Positions 1 to 5,055 of a stretch of 5,055 nt of DNA are shown here, piece after piece. Under the pieces are notes generated by a model that was given only the letters and a program-made list of their open reading frames with translations, was not told where the DNA came from and searched no databases. The stretch comes from Lachnospiraceae bacterium (lineage in GTDB: Bacteria; Bacillota; Clostridia; Lachnospirales; Lachnospiraceae): the NCBI GenBank assembly GCA_017437205.1, contig JAFSBP010000374.1:1-5055 (forward strand), given 5' to 3'. The position numbers and the translations under genes were made by a program. Positions within the stretch are counted from its first letter, which is position 1, and every line of letters begins with the position of its first letter.

Positions 1-822
1 CTTTTAAAGCCTTACGAGGGGGTCCTATGCGCAGACAGCGGACATATCAACGTCCATGAGACCGGTTCCGTGGAGGCCACCGGACATAAGGTGCTATCAC
101 TGCCGTCTCGTTTGGGAAAAATCACTGCTGATCAGATTCGCTCCGCTTACGAAAATCACATTCAGGACGCAAGTTTTGAGCACATTGTCCGCCCGGGAAT
201 GGTATACATCTCCCACCCCACGGAGTACGGCACTTTATATACATTGAAGGAGCTGACCGCCCTCTCTGAGGTCTGCCGTACACTGGGACTCCCCCTCTTT
301 TTGGACGGCGCACGTTTAGGTTACGGATTGGCTTCCCCCGAGACAGATGTTGCATTAACAGATATTGCACGCCTTTGTGATGTATTTTACATCGGCGGCA
401 CAAAGGTCGGTGCACTGTTCGGAGAAGCTGTGGTATTCTCCACCCCCTCCCTCGCCAAAAATTTCCGCTACATGATGAAGCGCGGTGGCGGTATGCTGGC
501 AAAGGGATGGCTTTTGGGATTACAGTTTGAGCAGCTATTTGACAACGGACTTTATCAAAAGCTGGGCGCGCACGCGGTCTCCCTCGCATTCCGCATCCGA
601 GATGCATTCCGCGAAAAAGGAATTACCTTTATCATGGAATCTCCGACCAACCAGCAGTTTCCCATCCTCACCAAAGCGCAGATGAATACACTCGGTGCCG
701 AGTTCGCCTACACACTGTGGGAAAAGGTAGATGAAGACCGAAGCGCGGTGCGTTTCTGCACCAGCTGGGCGACGAAAGAAGCTGATGTAGAAAAATTAAT
801 CGACGCGATCAGAACACTGTGA
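1..822 (+). CDS. Threonine aldolase family PLP enzyme, 3' part (5' end outside window)
   Basis: The frame is open from base 1, so the gene starts before the window; 273 C-terminal residues are visible out of the roughly 340 usual for the family. These cytoplasmic enzymes (fold-type I PLP, aspartate aminotransferase superfamily) cleave L-threonine or L-allo-threonine to glycine and acetaldehyde. Seen here, counting from base 1: DSGHINVHETG (residues 12-22), with H15 matching the histidine that stacks on the PLP ring; HPTEYGTLY near residues 76-84; LDGARL with D102 and R105, the expected cofactor-nitrogen aspartate and its neighbouring arginine; and YIGGTKVGA with K135, the expected Schiff-base lysine. 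All key residues in the visible part are present. The GTG at 70 is an internal valine codon, because the conserved HINVHETG motif lies before it. The flavoprotein gene follows after a 52-bp gap and may be cotranscribed. Substrate preference (threonine or another beta-hydroxy amino acid) cannot be decided from the sequence. Confidence 0.9.
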   Translation, partial: LLKPYEGVLCADSGHINVHETGSVEATGHKVLSLPSRLGKITADQIRSAYENHIQDASFEHIVRPGMVYISHPTEYGTLYTLKELTALSEVCRTLGLPLFLDGARLGYGLASPETDVALTDIARLCDVFYIGGTKVGALFGEAVVFSTPSLAKNFRYMMKRGGGMLAKGWLLGLQFEQLFDNGLYQKLGAHAVSLAFRIRDAFREKGITFIMESPTNQQFPILTKAQMNTLGAEFAYTLWEKVDEDRSAVRFCTSWATKEADVEKLIDAIRTL

Positions 823-842
823 TTTCGTCCATTTCCCGCTCA

Positions 843-848
843 TATAAT
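843..848 (+). promoter_or_regulatory. Possible -10 element before the flavoprotein gene
   Basis: A perfect TATAAT lies in the 52-bp gap between the aldolase stop and the flavoprotein start. The matching -35 position (820-825, TGATTT, spacer 17) is weak. Transcription from here would start near 855, just upstream of the ribosome binding site. Readthrough from the aldolase gene is an equally good explanation for expression of the downstream gene. Confidence 0.3.
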
Positions 849-874
849 CTGACCAAATGAAAGGAAATTGTCTT

Positions 875-1498
875 ATGAAAGTATTATTAGTAAACGGAAG
901 CCCTCACAAGGAGGGTTGTACCTACACTGCACTGGCTGAAATTGCCAAGACACTGGAAAAACATAATATTGATTCAGAAATCTTCTGGATCAGCAACCGT
1001 CCCCTCGGCGGCTGCATCGCCTGTGGCGCATGCCGCACCAAAGGTGCTTGTACATTCGATGATGCAGTAAATGTTTTTCGTGAAAAAGCATCTTCAGCCG
1101 ACGGTTTTATTTTCGGTTCCCCGGTTCACTACGCATCCATCTCCGGCAATCTGGCCGGCTTTATGGATCGACTGTTCTACTCCTCTCCAAAGAGTCTGTT
1201 TCGTCTGAAACCGGCAGCCGCTGTGCTCTCTGCACGCAGAGCCGGAACCACTGCGTCCTTCGATCAGTTGAACAAATATTTCTCGATTTCTGAGATGCCC
1301 ATCATCTCCTCCCGCTATTGGAACATGGTGCACGGCTCAACTGCTGAGGATGTGACAAAAGACGCTGAGGGACTTTGGACCATGCGCGTATTGGCAGAAA
1401 ACATGGCTTATCACTTGAAGTGCAAAGAGGCTGCCGCCAAGGCAGGTATTCAGCTTCCGGAGCAGGAGACGCCTGTTTTTACCAATTTTGTTCGCTGA
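875..1498 (+). CDS. Iron-sulfur flavoprotein / NADPH-dependent FMN reductase family protein
   Basis: A 207-residue soluble flavodoxin-fold protein predicted to bind FMN and pass electrons between a reduced donor and an unidentified acceptor. It opens with MKVLLVNGSPHKEG: a beta strand followed by the phosphate-binding GSP loop (8-10). A second flavin-contact segment, GSPVHYASISGNLAGFMDR, lies at 81-99. Between them, C47, C50, C53 and C59 form CX2CX2CX5C, which fits the compact CX2CX2CX4-7C motif that holds a 4Fe-4S cluster in archaeal and clostridial iron-sulfur flavoproteins (Isf). The start at 875 is preferred over the in-frame ATG at 857: AAAGGAA at 860-866 sits 8 bases before 875 and would be inside the gene if 857 were used, and the usual N-terminal strand begins at 875. 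The gene ends at a strong hairpin. Plain NAD(P)H:FMN/quinone or nitro-reductase activity remains possible. The physiological partner is unknown. Confidence 0.88.
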   Translation: MKVLLVNGSPHKEGCTYTALAEIAKTLEKHNIDSEIFWISNRPLGGCIACGACRTKGACTFDDAVNVFREKASSADGFIFGSPVHYASISGNLAGFMDRLFYSSPKSLFRLKPAAAVLSARRAGTTASFDQLNKYFSISEMPIISSRYWNMVHGSTAEDVTKDAEGLWTMRVLAENMAYHLKCKEAAAKAGIQLPEQETPVFTNFVR

Positions 1499-1501
1499 TG
1501 A

Positions 1502-1554
1502 AATAAATAAACGGCGACGGAGAAAATATAAATCTCGGCCGCCGTTTATTTATT
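1502..1554. terminator. Bidirectional intrinsic terminator between convergent genes
   Basis: Arms 1502-1516 (AATAAATAAACGGCG) and 1540-1554 are perfect reverse complements over 15 bp. A short inner stem (GAG 1520-1522 with CTC 1534-1536) sits within the loop. Each 3' arm is T-rich (TTTATTTATT), and on the + strand GATTCTCTTTTTT follows. The hairpin lies between the flavoprotein stop (1498) and the converging membrane protein gene, whose TAA stop (1550-1552 on the complement) is inside the stem. It can therefore stop transcription in both directions. Confidence 0.85.
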
Positions 1555-2368
1555 GATTCTCTTTTTTCAGTCTTGCCTTAGCTTCCTCTACGGTTTCTCC
1601 GTCTTTAGTCAGGTAAGCCTCTACAAACTTATCTTCAAGTTTTGTGTAGCCTTCAGTAACACTTTCTTCAATTTTCTTGTAACCGCTAACGACACCCTCT
1701 TCAATTTTCTTATAACCGCCGGTTACTGCTTCGGCAATTTTCTCATTTACCTTTATAATCTTAGATTTAGCCATATCTATCTTTTTTCCTCCGATAAGAT
1801 TGATTCCGAGAAACAGTACAACAATCCATACCATTGTTCCCGTTAGAATATTTAATAATTGAATCCCCTCCGCTACCATCCCCGGAAAAGACACAAGCAT
1901 AGATCGTTGCATTGAAAAAACCGAAACACTTGCATCCGCCAAGGATATGTTTCGTAGTGTCTTTTTCACGGGAGAAGCAGAATATTTTGCTTTTACCATT
2001 CCGATAATTGCTATTGTGATTTTTGTAAACGTATAGGTGGCAATGGTAATCATAATTATTTCGTGGAAAGCTGTTCCTCTCTCTTTCATGACAGACAAAA
2101 TATTTACACCCACTATGCAGAACGACAACACAACCAACAATATACCTGTGATTTTCCTTGCAAAAAACTCGGCGTCATAATTTCCGTCTGCTTTTCGCCT
2201 TACCTGTAACACAGAAAAACGAGTTATAGCAAGGACAGTGTAATATGCACCTATCGTAATAAACCACCACGAATGTGTAATAAAACCGATAATACAGTTC
2301 CCGATCGCATATACAAAGTTTAAAACAAGGCTTGCATAAGGGCTTCTTACCATTTTAATTATTCTCAT
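1550..2368 (-). CDS. Five-helix membrane protein with C-terminal 11-residue repeats, function unknown
   Basis: A 272-residue integral membrane protein. Hydrophobic segments lie at about 12-30, 34-52, 72-93, 103-124 and 172-193. A less hydrophobic loop (about 125-170) separates the last two, and a charged tail starts at GGKK (193-196). The tail carries 11-residue repeats: AVTGGYKKIEE (214-224), GVVSGYKKIEE (225-235), SVTEGYTKLED (236-246), a partial fourth (247-253), and a degenerate copy in front (203-213). It ends in the polar segment KDGETVEEAKARLKKENQ. Many positive residues near the helix ends and in the tail suggest a cytoplasmic C-terminus. The ATG overlaps the stop of the upstream 122-residue gene by four bases (ATGA), and AAAGG lies 6 bases before it, so the two are translationally coupled. 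I recall similar unnamed clostridial membrane proteins with the SPYA...HSWWFITIGAYY region, but I cannot name a family. No catalytic or transporter motif is visible. Composition is clearly AT-rich compared with the flanking genes. Confidence 0.8.
   Translation of the reverse strand: MRIIKMVRSPYASLVLNFVYAIGNCIIGFITHSWWFITIGAYYTVLAITRFSVLQVRRKADGNYDAEFFARKITGILLVVLSFCIVGVNILSVMKERGTAFHEIIMITIATYTFTKITIAIIGMVKAKYSASPVKKTLRNISLADASVSVFSMQRSMLVSFPGMVAEGIQLLNILTGTMVWIVVLFLGINLIGGKKIDMAKSKIIKVNEKIAEAVTGGYKKIEEGVVSGYKKIEESVTEGYTKLEDKFVEAYLTKDGETVEEAKARLKKENQ
1610..1762 (-). repeat. 33-bp tandem repeat encoding 11-residue helical units
   Basis: This lies inside the 272-residue membrane protein gene. 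The period is 33 bp. The two best copies (1665-1686 and 1698-1719 on the + strand, TCTTCAATTTTCTT...) differ by one base in 22, and a weaker copy starts at 1632. At protein level about 4.5 units are visible with consensus xVxxGYKKIEE. On an 11/3 helix (about 98 degrees per residue), V2, Y6 and I9 fall in one stripe and K7, K8 and E11 lie on the other side, giving an amphipathic helix. Confidence 0.8.
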
Positions 2369-2733
2369 TTGATGCCTTTAACCATCGGTATAAGTGCGAG
2401 CAGCATAATAATGCCGAGCAGACCGACAAGCGTACCCCAAACAATCTGTTGCCATACAAGGCACATACACATACCTACGCCAAGAACCAAGCAAGAAATT
2501 ACGATATAAATCGTACGAAATACATTTTTAGCACTCATCTTTGGAAGTTTTTTATTCTCCATCCTGCACCAGATAAGTGCCGTAATAATGCTAAGTACAA
2601 TACCAATGCTGCCGAAGATGATACCTTCCTTAAAGGCATTCCATTCGGGTAAAAGTGCCATACACATGCCAAGTGCGAACAGCACCCCGCTGACAGTTCC
2701 CATAATAAGCGCAACAAAACTACTCTTTTTCAT
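2365..2733 (-). CDS. Small four-helix membrane protein with internal duplication, function unknown
   Basis: A 122-residue, very hydrophobic protein with four predicted membrane helices at about 6-28, 36-56, 73-93 and 97-117. A polar loop, CRMENKKLPKMSAKN, lies between the two pairs. The halves resemble each other: LGMCMALLPEW...GSIGIV (21-46) matches VGMCMCLVWQQ...GLLGII (86-109), so two helix hairpins were probably duplicated. The ATG at 2733 follows AAAGGAG (complement of 2741-2747) at 7 bases, a strong ribosome binding site. It is the first gene of a two-gene operon, diverges from the TetR regulator gene, and overlaps the 272-residue membrane protein gene by 4 bp. The co-encoded partner suggests a common membrane complex or function (inference). 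It is short for a transporter subunit; small multidrug resistance proteins are also four-helix and of similar length, but I see none of their conserved features, such as the membrane-embedded glutamate in helix 1. Confidence 0.78.
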   Translation of the reverse strand: MKKSSFVALIMGTVSGVLFALGMCMALLPEWNAFKEGIIFGSIGIVLSIITALIWCRMENKKLPKMSAKNVFRTIYIVISCLVLGVGMCMCLVWQQIVWGTLVGLLGIIMLLALIPMVKGIK

Positions 2734-2761
2734 TGAAATTCTCCTTTCATAAAACCAACAC

Positions 2762-2790
2762 TTGTGTTTTTATTGTAAACACAGTATAAT
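2762..2790 (+). promoter_or_regulatory. Predicted promoter of the TetR-family gene
   Basis: TTGTGT (-35, 2762-2767), a 17-bp spacer and a perfect TATAAT (-10, 2785-2790) predict a start near 2797 and a leader of about 100 bases. The -10 overlaps the -10 of the opposite promoter by four bases, and the -35 and spacer are covered by the 2763-2783 dyad. This fits an autorepressed TetR gene. Confidence 0.65.
2763..2783. promoter_or_regulatory. Candidate TetR-family operator
   Basis: TGTGTTT-N7-AAACACA is a 21-bp perfect dyad centred at 2773. It covers the -35 and spacer of the rightward promoter and the -10 edge and start region of the leftward promoter. Size, symmetry and position fit an operator for the adjacent TetR-type repressor, which would block both promoters at once. 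The assignment is inference from position. Confidence 0.55.
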
Positions 2791-2811
2791 ATTTTTCAGA
2801 AAATCAAGCAA
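2783..2811 (-). promoter_or_regulatory. Predicted promoter of the membrane-protein operon
   Basis: Read on the complement: TTGCTT (-35, 2811-2806), a 17-bp spacer, and TATACT (-10, 2788-2783), with a predicted start near 2776 and a leader of about 43 bases. It drives the 122- and 272-residue membrane protein genes. Its start region lies on the 2763-2783 dyad. Confidence 0.65.
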
Positions 2812-2829
2812 TCATCACTTTTGCAACAA

Positions 2830-2888
2830 GTGTTGGAATAAAAGGAAAAACGACCATCAATTCAGTCGAATGTGTTGGAATAAAGGAG
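2830..2888 (+). repeat. Direct repeat in the TetR leader (duplicated ribosome-binding-site region)
   Basis: GTGTTGGAATAAAAGGA (2830-2846) recurs at 2872-2887 as GTGTTGGAATAAAGGA, with one A fewer, at a period of about 42 bp. The second copy supplies the working ribosome binding site (AAAGGAG, 2882-2888) 9 bases before the TetR ATG. The first copy has no start codon at a useful distance and may be a leftover of duplication or a second regulator half-site. Confidence 0.6.
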
Positions 2889-2897
2889 AGAAAGCAA

Positions 2898-3416
2898 ATG
2901 AACGTTAAGAATAACAAACGCCGACGGGAGTCGCAAGAAAAAATTGAAAAAGCGTTTATAGAGCTTTTGCAAACCCGTGAGATTAAAGATATAACCGTTT
3001 CGGATATTATTAAAATGACCGAATTAAACCGCAGTACCTTCTATGCAAATTATATGGACATTTTCGACCTTGCGGATAAAACAAGAGAAAAATTAGAAGC
3101 TGATTTTAGTAATCTGTTCTCAGATTATAATTATATGAGTGAACATAGTGGCGCACTTCGAATGTTTACCCATATTAAAGAAAACCAAATTTTTTATAAA
3201 ACGTATTTTAAACTGTGTTATGATGACAAGCACCTTATTTCTATCTACGATGTTAATCGAGCAGAAAAAGAGCAGATAGGGGATAATCTGAAATACCACA
3301 TCGAATTTTTTCGCAACGGCTTAAATGCAATTATCAGGCTTTGGCTCGCAGGCGGGTGTCAGGAATCTCCCGAAGAAATGGCAGAGGTGATCAAAAAAGA
3401 ATATCGTGGAAGATAA
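2898..3416 (+). CDS. TetR/AcrR-family transcriptional regulator
   Basis: A 172-residue DNA-binding repressor of the TetR type, expected to act as a dimer in the cytoplasm. The N-terminal domain (about 11-60) has the family pattern: helix 1 KIEKAFIELLQTREI, then the helix-turn-helix ITVSDIIKMTELNRSTFYANY (32-52) with the characteristic STFYANY recognition helix, followed by the helix 4 region FDLADKTREKL. The C-terminal half carries FFRNGLNAIIRLWLAGGCQESPEEMA (137-162), a pattern I associate with the Firmicutes DhaS-like TetR C-terminal region (PF14278), which is shorter than a classic TetR ligand domain. The start is fixed by AAAGGAG at 2882-2888. It diverges from the membrane-protein operon across a spacer with overlapping promoters and a 21-bp dyad, so it most likely represses that operon and itself. 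The inducer is unknown. The base composition is AT-rich like the two membrane genes, which supports a single three-gene module. Confidence 0.88.
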   Translation: MNVKNNKRRRESQEKIEKAFIELLQTREIKDITVSDIIKMTELNRSTFYANYMDIFDLADKTREKLEADFSNLFSDYNYMSEHSGALRMFTHIKENQIFYKTYFKLCYDDKHLISIYDVNRAEKEQIGDNLKYHIEFFRNGLNAIIRLWLAGGCQESPEEMAEVIKKEYRGR

Positions 3417-3456
3417 TGTTAACGTCTCCACATATGACATCTTTGCGTATGATTGA

Positions 3457-3481
3457 GGCGCACTTCCTTGCGGAGTGCGCC
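3457..3481. terminator. Hairpin between converging TetR and livF genes, possible terminator
   Basis: GGCGCACT (3457-3464) pairs perfectly with AGTGCGCC (3474-3481), extended by a G-T pair and one C-G pair around a loop of about 5 bases. It lies between the TetR stop (3416) and the converging livF stop (3530). The stem is GC-rich, but neither side is followed by a clear run of T, so it may be a weak terminator or only a 3'-end stabiliser. Confidence 0.45.
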
Positions 3482-3529
3482 CCAACAAATTAAATGTATC
3501 AGCATTTTTCAACAGCCTTGTGGCTTTCA

Positions 3530-4237
3530 TCAGCCACCCAGATATGCTTTTCTCACGGAATCGTTGTGCAGCAAATTCTTTGCCTCGTCGGCCAATACTA
3601 CCTGGCCTGTCTCAAGCACATATCCTCTGTCTGCGATGGAAAGTGCCATCTGTGCGTTCTGTTCAACCAGAAGGATTGTCGTTCCCGCCTGATTCAGTGT
3701 CTTGATAATGTCAAAGATTTCCTCAACCAAAATCGGTGCCAGACCCATGGACGGCTCATCCAGCATGAGAAGCTTCGGCTTTGACATCATGGCACGTCCC
3801 ATGGCGAGCATCTGCTGCTCACCGCCGGAAAGAGTTCCCGCCACCTGACGGCGACGCTCCTTCAATCTGGGAAAACGCTCAAAAACCATTTCCATGCTGT
3901 CCTTAATCGTGGAATTCGGCTGGGTATAAGCACCCATCTCCAGATTTTCCTCCACATCCATGCCCAGGAACACACGTCTTCCCTCGGGAACCTGTGCCAG
4001 TCCCAGAGACACGATCTTGTGTGCCGGGACGTGAGCTAGATTCTGTCCCAAGAAAGATACAGAACCGGTGGTGCTCTTTAACAGACCGGAGATAGTGTGC
4101 AGAGTGGTCGTCTTACCTGCACCGTTGGCTCCGATCAGGGAGATGATCTCTCCCTCATTTACTTCAAAGCTGACGCCTTTGATGGCGTGAATACTTCCGT
4201 AATATACGTTAATATCATTTACTTCAAGCATCGCCAT
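3530..4237 (-). CDS. livF: Branched-chain amino acid ABC importer, ATP-binding protein LivF
   Basis: One of the two ATPase subunits powering LIV-type uptake of leucine, isoleucine and valine at the inner face of the membrane, working with LivG, the LivH/LivM permeases and a substrate-binding protein. The start is taken at 4237 (MAMLEVNDINVYYG): AAGGAGGG lies about 9 bases before it inside the end of livG, while the in-frame ATG at 4264 lies inside livG and upstream of that site. This gives 235 residues, close to the 237 of E. coli LivF. Motifs seen: Walker A GANGAGKT (36-43), Q-loop Q82 in AQVPEGRRVF, signature LSGGEQQ (136-142), Walker B LLMLDEP (156-162) and D-loop SMGLAP. The usual H-loop histidine is replaced by Q193 in LVEQNA, which is normal for LivF. 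It starts 4 bp after the livG stop, implying coupled translation. Related amide/urea transporters (UrtE) share this architecture, so the substrate is inferred. Confidence 0.93.
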   Translation of the reverse strand: MAMLEVNDINVYYGSIHAIKGVSFEVNEGEIISLIGANGAGKTTTLHTISGLLKSTTGSVSFLGQNLAHVPAHKIVSLGLAQVPEGRRVFLGMDVEENLEMGAYTQPNSTIKDSMEMVFERFPRLKERRRQVAGTLSGGEQQMLAMGRAMMSKPKLLMLDEPSMGLAPILVEEIFDIIKTLNQAGTTILLVEQNAQMALSIADRGYVLETGQVVLADEAKNLLHNDSVRKAYLGG

Positions 4238-4241
4238 GGTT

Positions 4242-5055
4242 TCAGCCCTCCTTCTTCTTTCCAAGGTAAGCCTCGATTACCGCAGGGTTATTCTGAATCT
4301 CCTCCGCAGTTCCCTTAGCAATGATTTTTCCGTAGTTGAGCACCGCGATACCCTCGCAGATACCCATAACCAGATTCATATCATGCTCAATCAACAGAAC
4401 GGCAATCTTAAAGGTGTCACGGATCTTAATAATATTGTCCATCAGTTCAGAGGTCTCGGAAGGGTTCATTCCTGCAGCCGGCTCATCCAAAAGCAAAAGC
4501 TTCGGGTTCGTAGCCAACGCGCGGACAATCTCTAGACGGCGCTGTGCACCGTAAGGAAGGTTTCCTGCCTTATAATCAGCCATATCCTGCATATCGAAAA
4601 TTGACAACAGATCCATCGCTCTCTCGTGGGCTTCCTTCTCCGCTTTCCAGTAGCGGGGCATACGGAGAACTCCCTCAAGTGTAGTATAGTTGATGGAGTT
4701 GTGAAGACCGAGTTTTACATTCTCCTCAACTGTCAGATTGTTGAACAGACGGATATTCTGGAAGGTACGGGCAATACCTGCTTTATTCACATCCACCGTC
4801 GTCATATTGTGCGTATCACGGCCATTGATCAGGATAGTTCCGTGGGTGGGCTCGTATACTTTTGTCAGCAAGTTGAATACTGTCGTTTTTCCGGCACCGT
4901 TGGGGCCGATGAGTCCGGCAATCTCGGTAGGGCCGACTGACATATTAAAGTCCTCTACCGCCTTCAATCCGCCGAATGTAATTCCCAGATGAGCAGCGAC
5001 CAACACCGGCAGCTTACCGGCATCACGTTCGGGGACAATGCCAGTACTGGGGATC
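4242..5055 (-). CDS. livG: Branched-chain amino acid ABC importer, ATP-binding protein LivG (start outside window)
   Basis: The partner ATPase of LivF in a LIV-type importer. Numbered from the GTG at 5006: Walker A GPNGAGKT (34-41), Q-loop Q83 in ARTFQNIRLF, the LivG-type signature LPYGAQRRLE (150-159) in place of LSGGQ, Walker B LLLLDEPA (170-177), H-loop H208 in LIEHDM, and a C-terminal AYLGKKKEG. The 254 residues from that GTG approximate the usual length of about 255, but the GTG has no good ribosome binding site. The frame stays open through all 16 codons to the right edge (IPSTGIVPERDAGKLP precedes it), so the true start probably lies beyond the window and the protein has an N-terminal extension. 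The last codons carry the livF ribosome binding site. Permease and binding-protein genes are expected to the right. An annotation that starts at 5006 would be the shorter alternative. Confidence 0.9.
   Translation of the reverse strand, partial: IPSTGIVPERDAGKLPVLVAAHLGITFGGLKAVEDFNMSVGPTEIAGLIGPNGAGKTTVFNLLTKVYEPTHGTILINGRDTHNMTTVDVNKAGIARTFQNIRLFNNLTVEENVKLGLHNSINYTTLEGVLRMPRYWKAEKEAHERAMDLLSIFDMQDMADYKAGNLPYGAQRRLEIVRALATNPKLLLLDEPAAGMNPSETSELMDNIIKIRDTFKIAVLLIEHDMNLVMGICEGIAVLNYGKIIAKGTAEEIQNNPAVIEAYLGKKKEG

Larger units (their letters stand above)
2755..2836. repeat. 11-bp inverted repeat flanking both divergent promoters
   Basis: CCAACACTTGT at 2755-2765 and its exact reverse complement ACAAGTGTTGG at 2826-2836 enclose the divergent promoters. 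Given the predicted start sites (about 2776 leftward and 2797 rightward), each transcript carries only one arm. An RNA hairpin is therefore not expected, and a role at DNA level is more likely. The centres are about 71 bp apart. Confidence 0.65.

Noticed and set aside
122..607. 161-codon antisense ORF within the aldolase gene
   Set aside because: It is a shadow of a strongly conserved gene, with Arg/Cys/Pro-rich composition and no recognisable domain.
70..822. GTG at 70 as the start of the threonine aldolase gene
   Set aside because: The frame is open to base 1 and contains the conserved HINVHETG motif before 70, so the gene is cut by the window edge.
857..874. Earlier ATG (857) for the flavoprotein gene
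   Set aside because: The ribosome binding site AAAGGAA for the ATG at 875 lies within this stretch, and the conserved N-terminal strand begins at 875.
2830..2888. Short direct repeats as a CRISPR-like array
   Set aside because: There are only two imperfect copies of about 17 bp, tied to a promoter leader and a ribosome binding site.
2870..2908. Twelve-codon leader ORF (MCWNKGEKANER) overlapping the TetR start
   Set aside because: The nearest ribosome-binding-like sequence is about 23 bases upstream, too far, and the ORF covers the TetR ribosome binding site; it is probably chance.
3511..3526. AGCC/GGCT mini-hairpin just after the livF stop as terminator
   Set aside because: The stem is only four base pairs with no proper T run; the 3457-3481 hairpin is the better candidate.
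4238..4264. Nine extra N-terminal residues (MERRRRAET) for LivF
   Set aside because: They lie inside the livG coding end and before the livF ribosome binding site; family members begin near MLEVNDIN.
4626..4940. 104-codon ORF opposite livG
   Set aside because: It is antisense to conserved ABC motifs and has no ribosome binding site or family resemblance.

Overview
The window looks like chromosomal DNA from a Clostridia-type Firmicute, probably related to Lachnospiraceae. This rests on strong AAAGGAG-type ribosome binding sites, the style of the threonine aldolase and iron-sulfur flavoprotein, and a LivG/LivF transporter pair of the kind common in gut clostridia. The assignment is by recognition only; no search was run.

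Left part (1-1498, + strand): the 3' portion of a PLP-dependent threonine aldolase / beta-eliminating lyase cut by the left window edge, then a complete 207-residue flavodoxin-fold iron-sulfur flavoprotein. A 15-bp perfect hairpin (1502-1554) ends this block. It also serves as the terminator of the convergent gene, whose stop codon lies inside the stem.

Middle part (1550-3416): an AT-rich three-gene module. Two overlapping minus-strand genes encode integral membrane proteins of unknown function: a 122-residue four-helix protein with an internal GMCM duplication, and a 272-residue five-helix protein whose cytoplasmic tail holds 11-residue tandem repeats. Diverging from them is a 172-residue TetR-family repressor. 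The 164-bp divergent spacer holds two overlapping sigma-A-type promoters (both TTGnnn-N17-TATAnT), a 21-bp dyad lying on them, and an 11-bp box repeated in inverted orientation outside both promoters. The layout suggests that one TetR dimer controls its own gene and the membrane-protein pair.

Right part (3530-5055, - strand): livF and most of livG, the two ATPase subunits of a branched-chain amino acid ABC importer. They are transcribed right to left and are probably translationally coupled; the other liv genes should lie beyond the right edge. The livG frame is open to the edge, so its start is probably outside the window.

Sampled 60-base stretches give about 32% G+C in the middle module and 52-62% in the flanking genes, so the module may have been acquired separately. 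No gene-free stretch exceeds 300 bases. No tRNA, rRNA, CRISPR array or recognisable mobile element was seen. The most interesting part is the TetR/membrane-protein module and its symmetrical control region.
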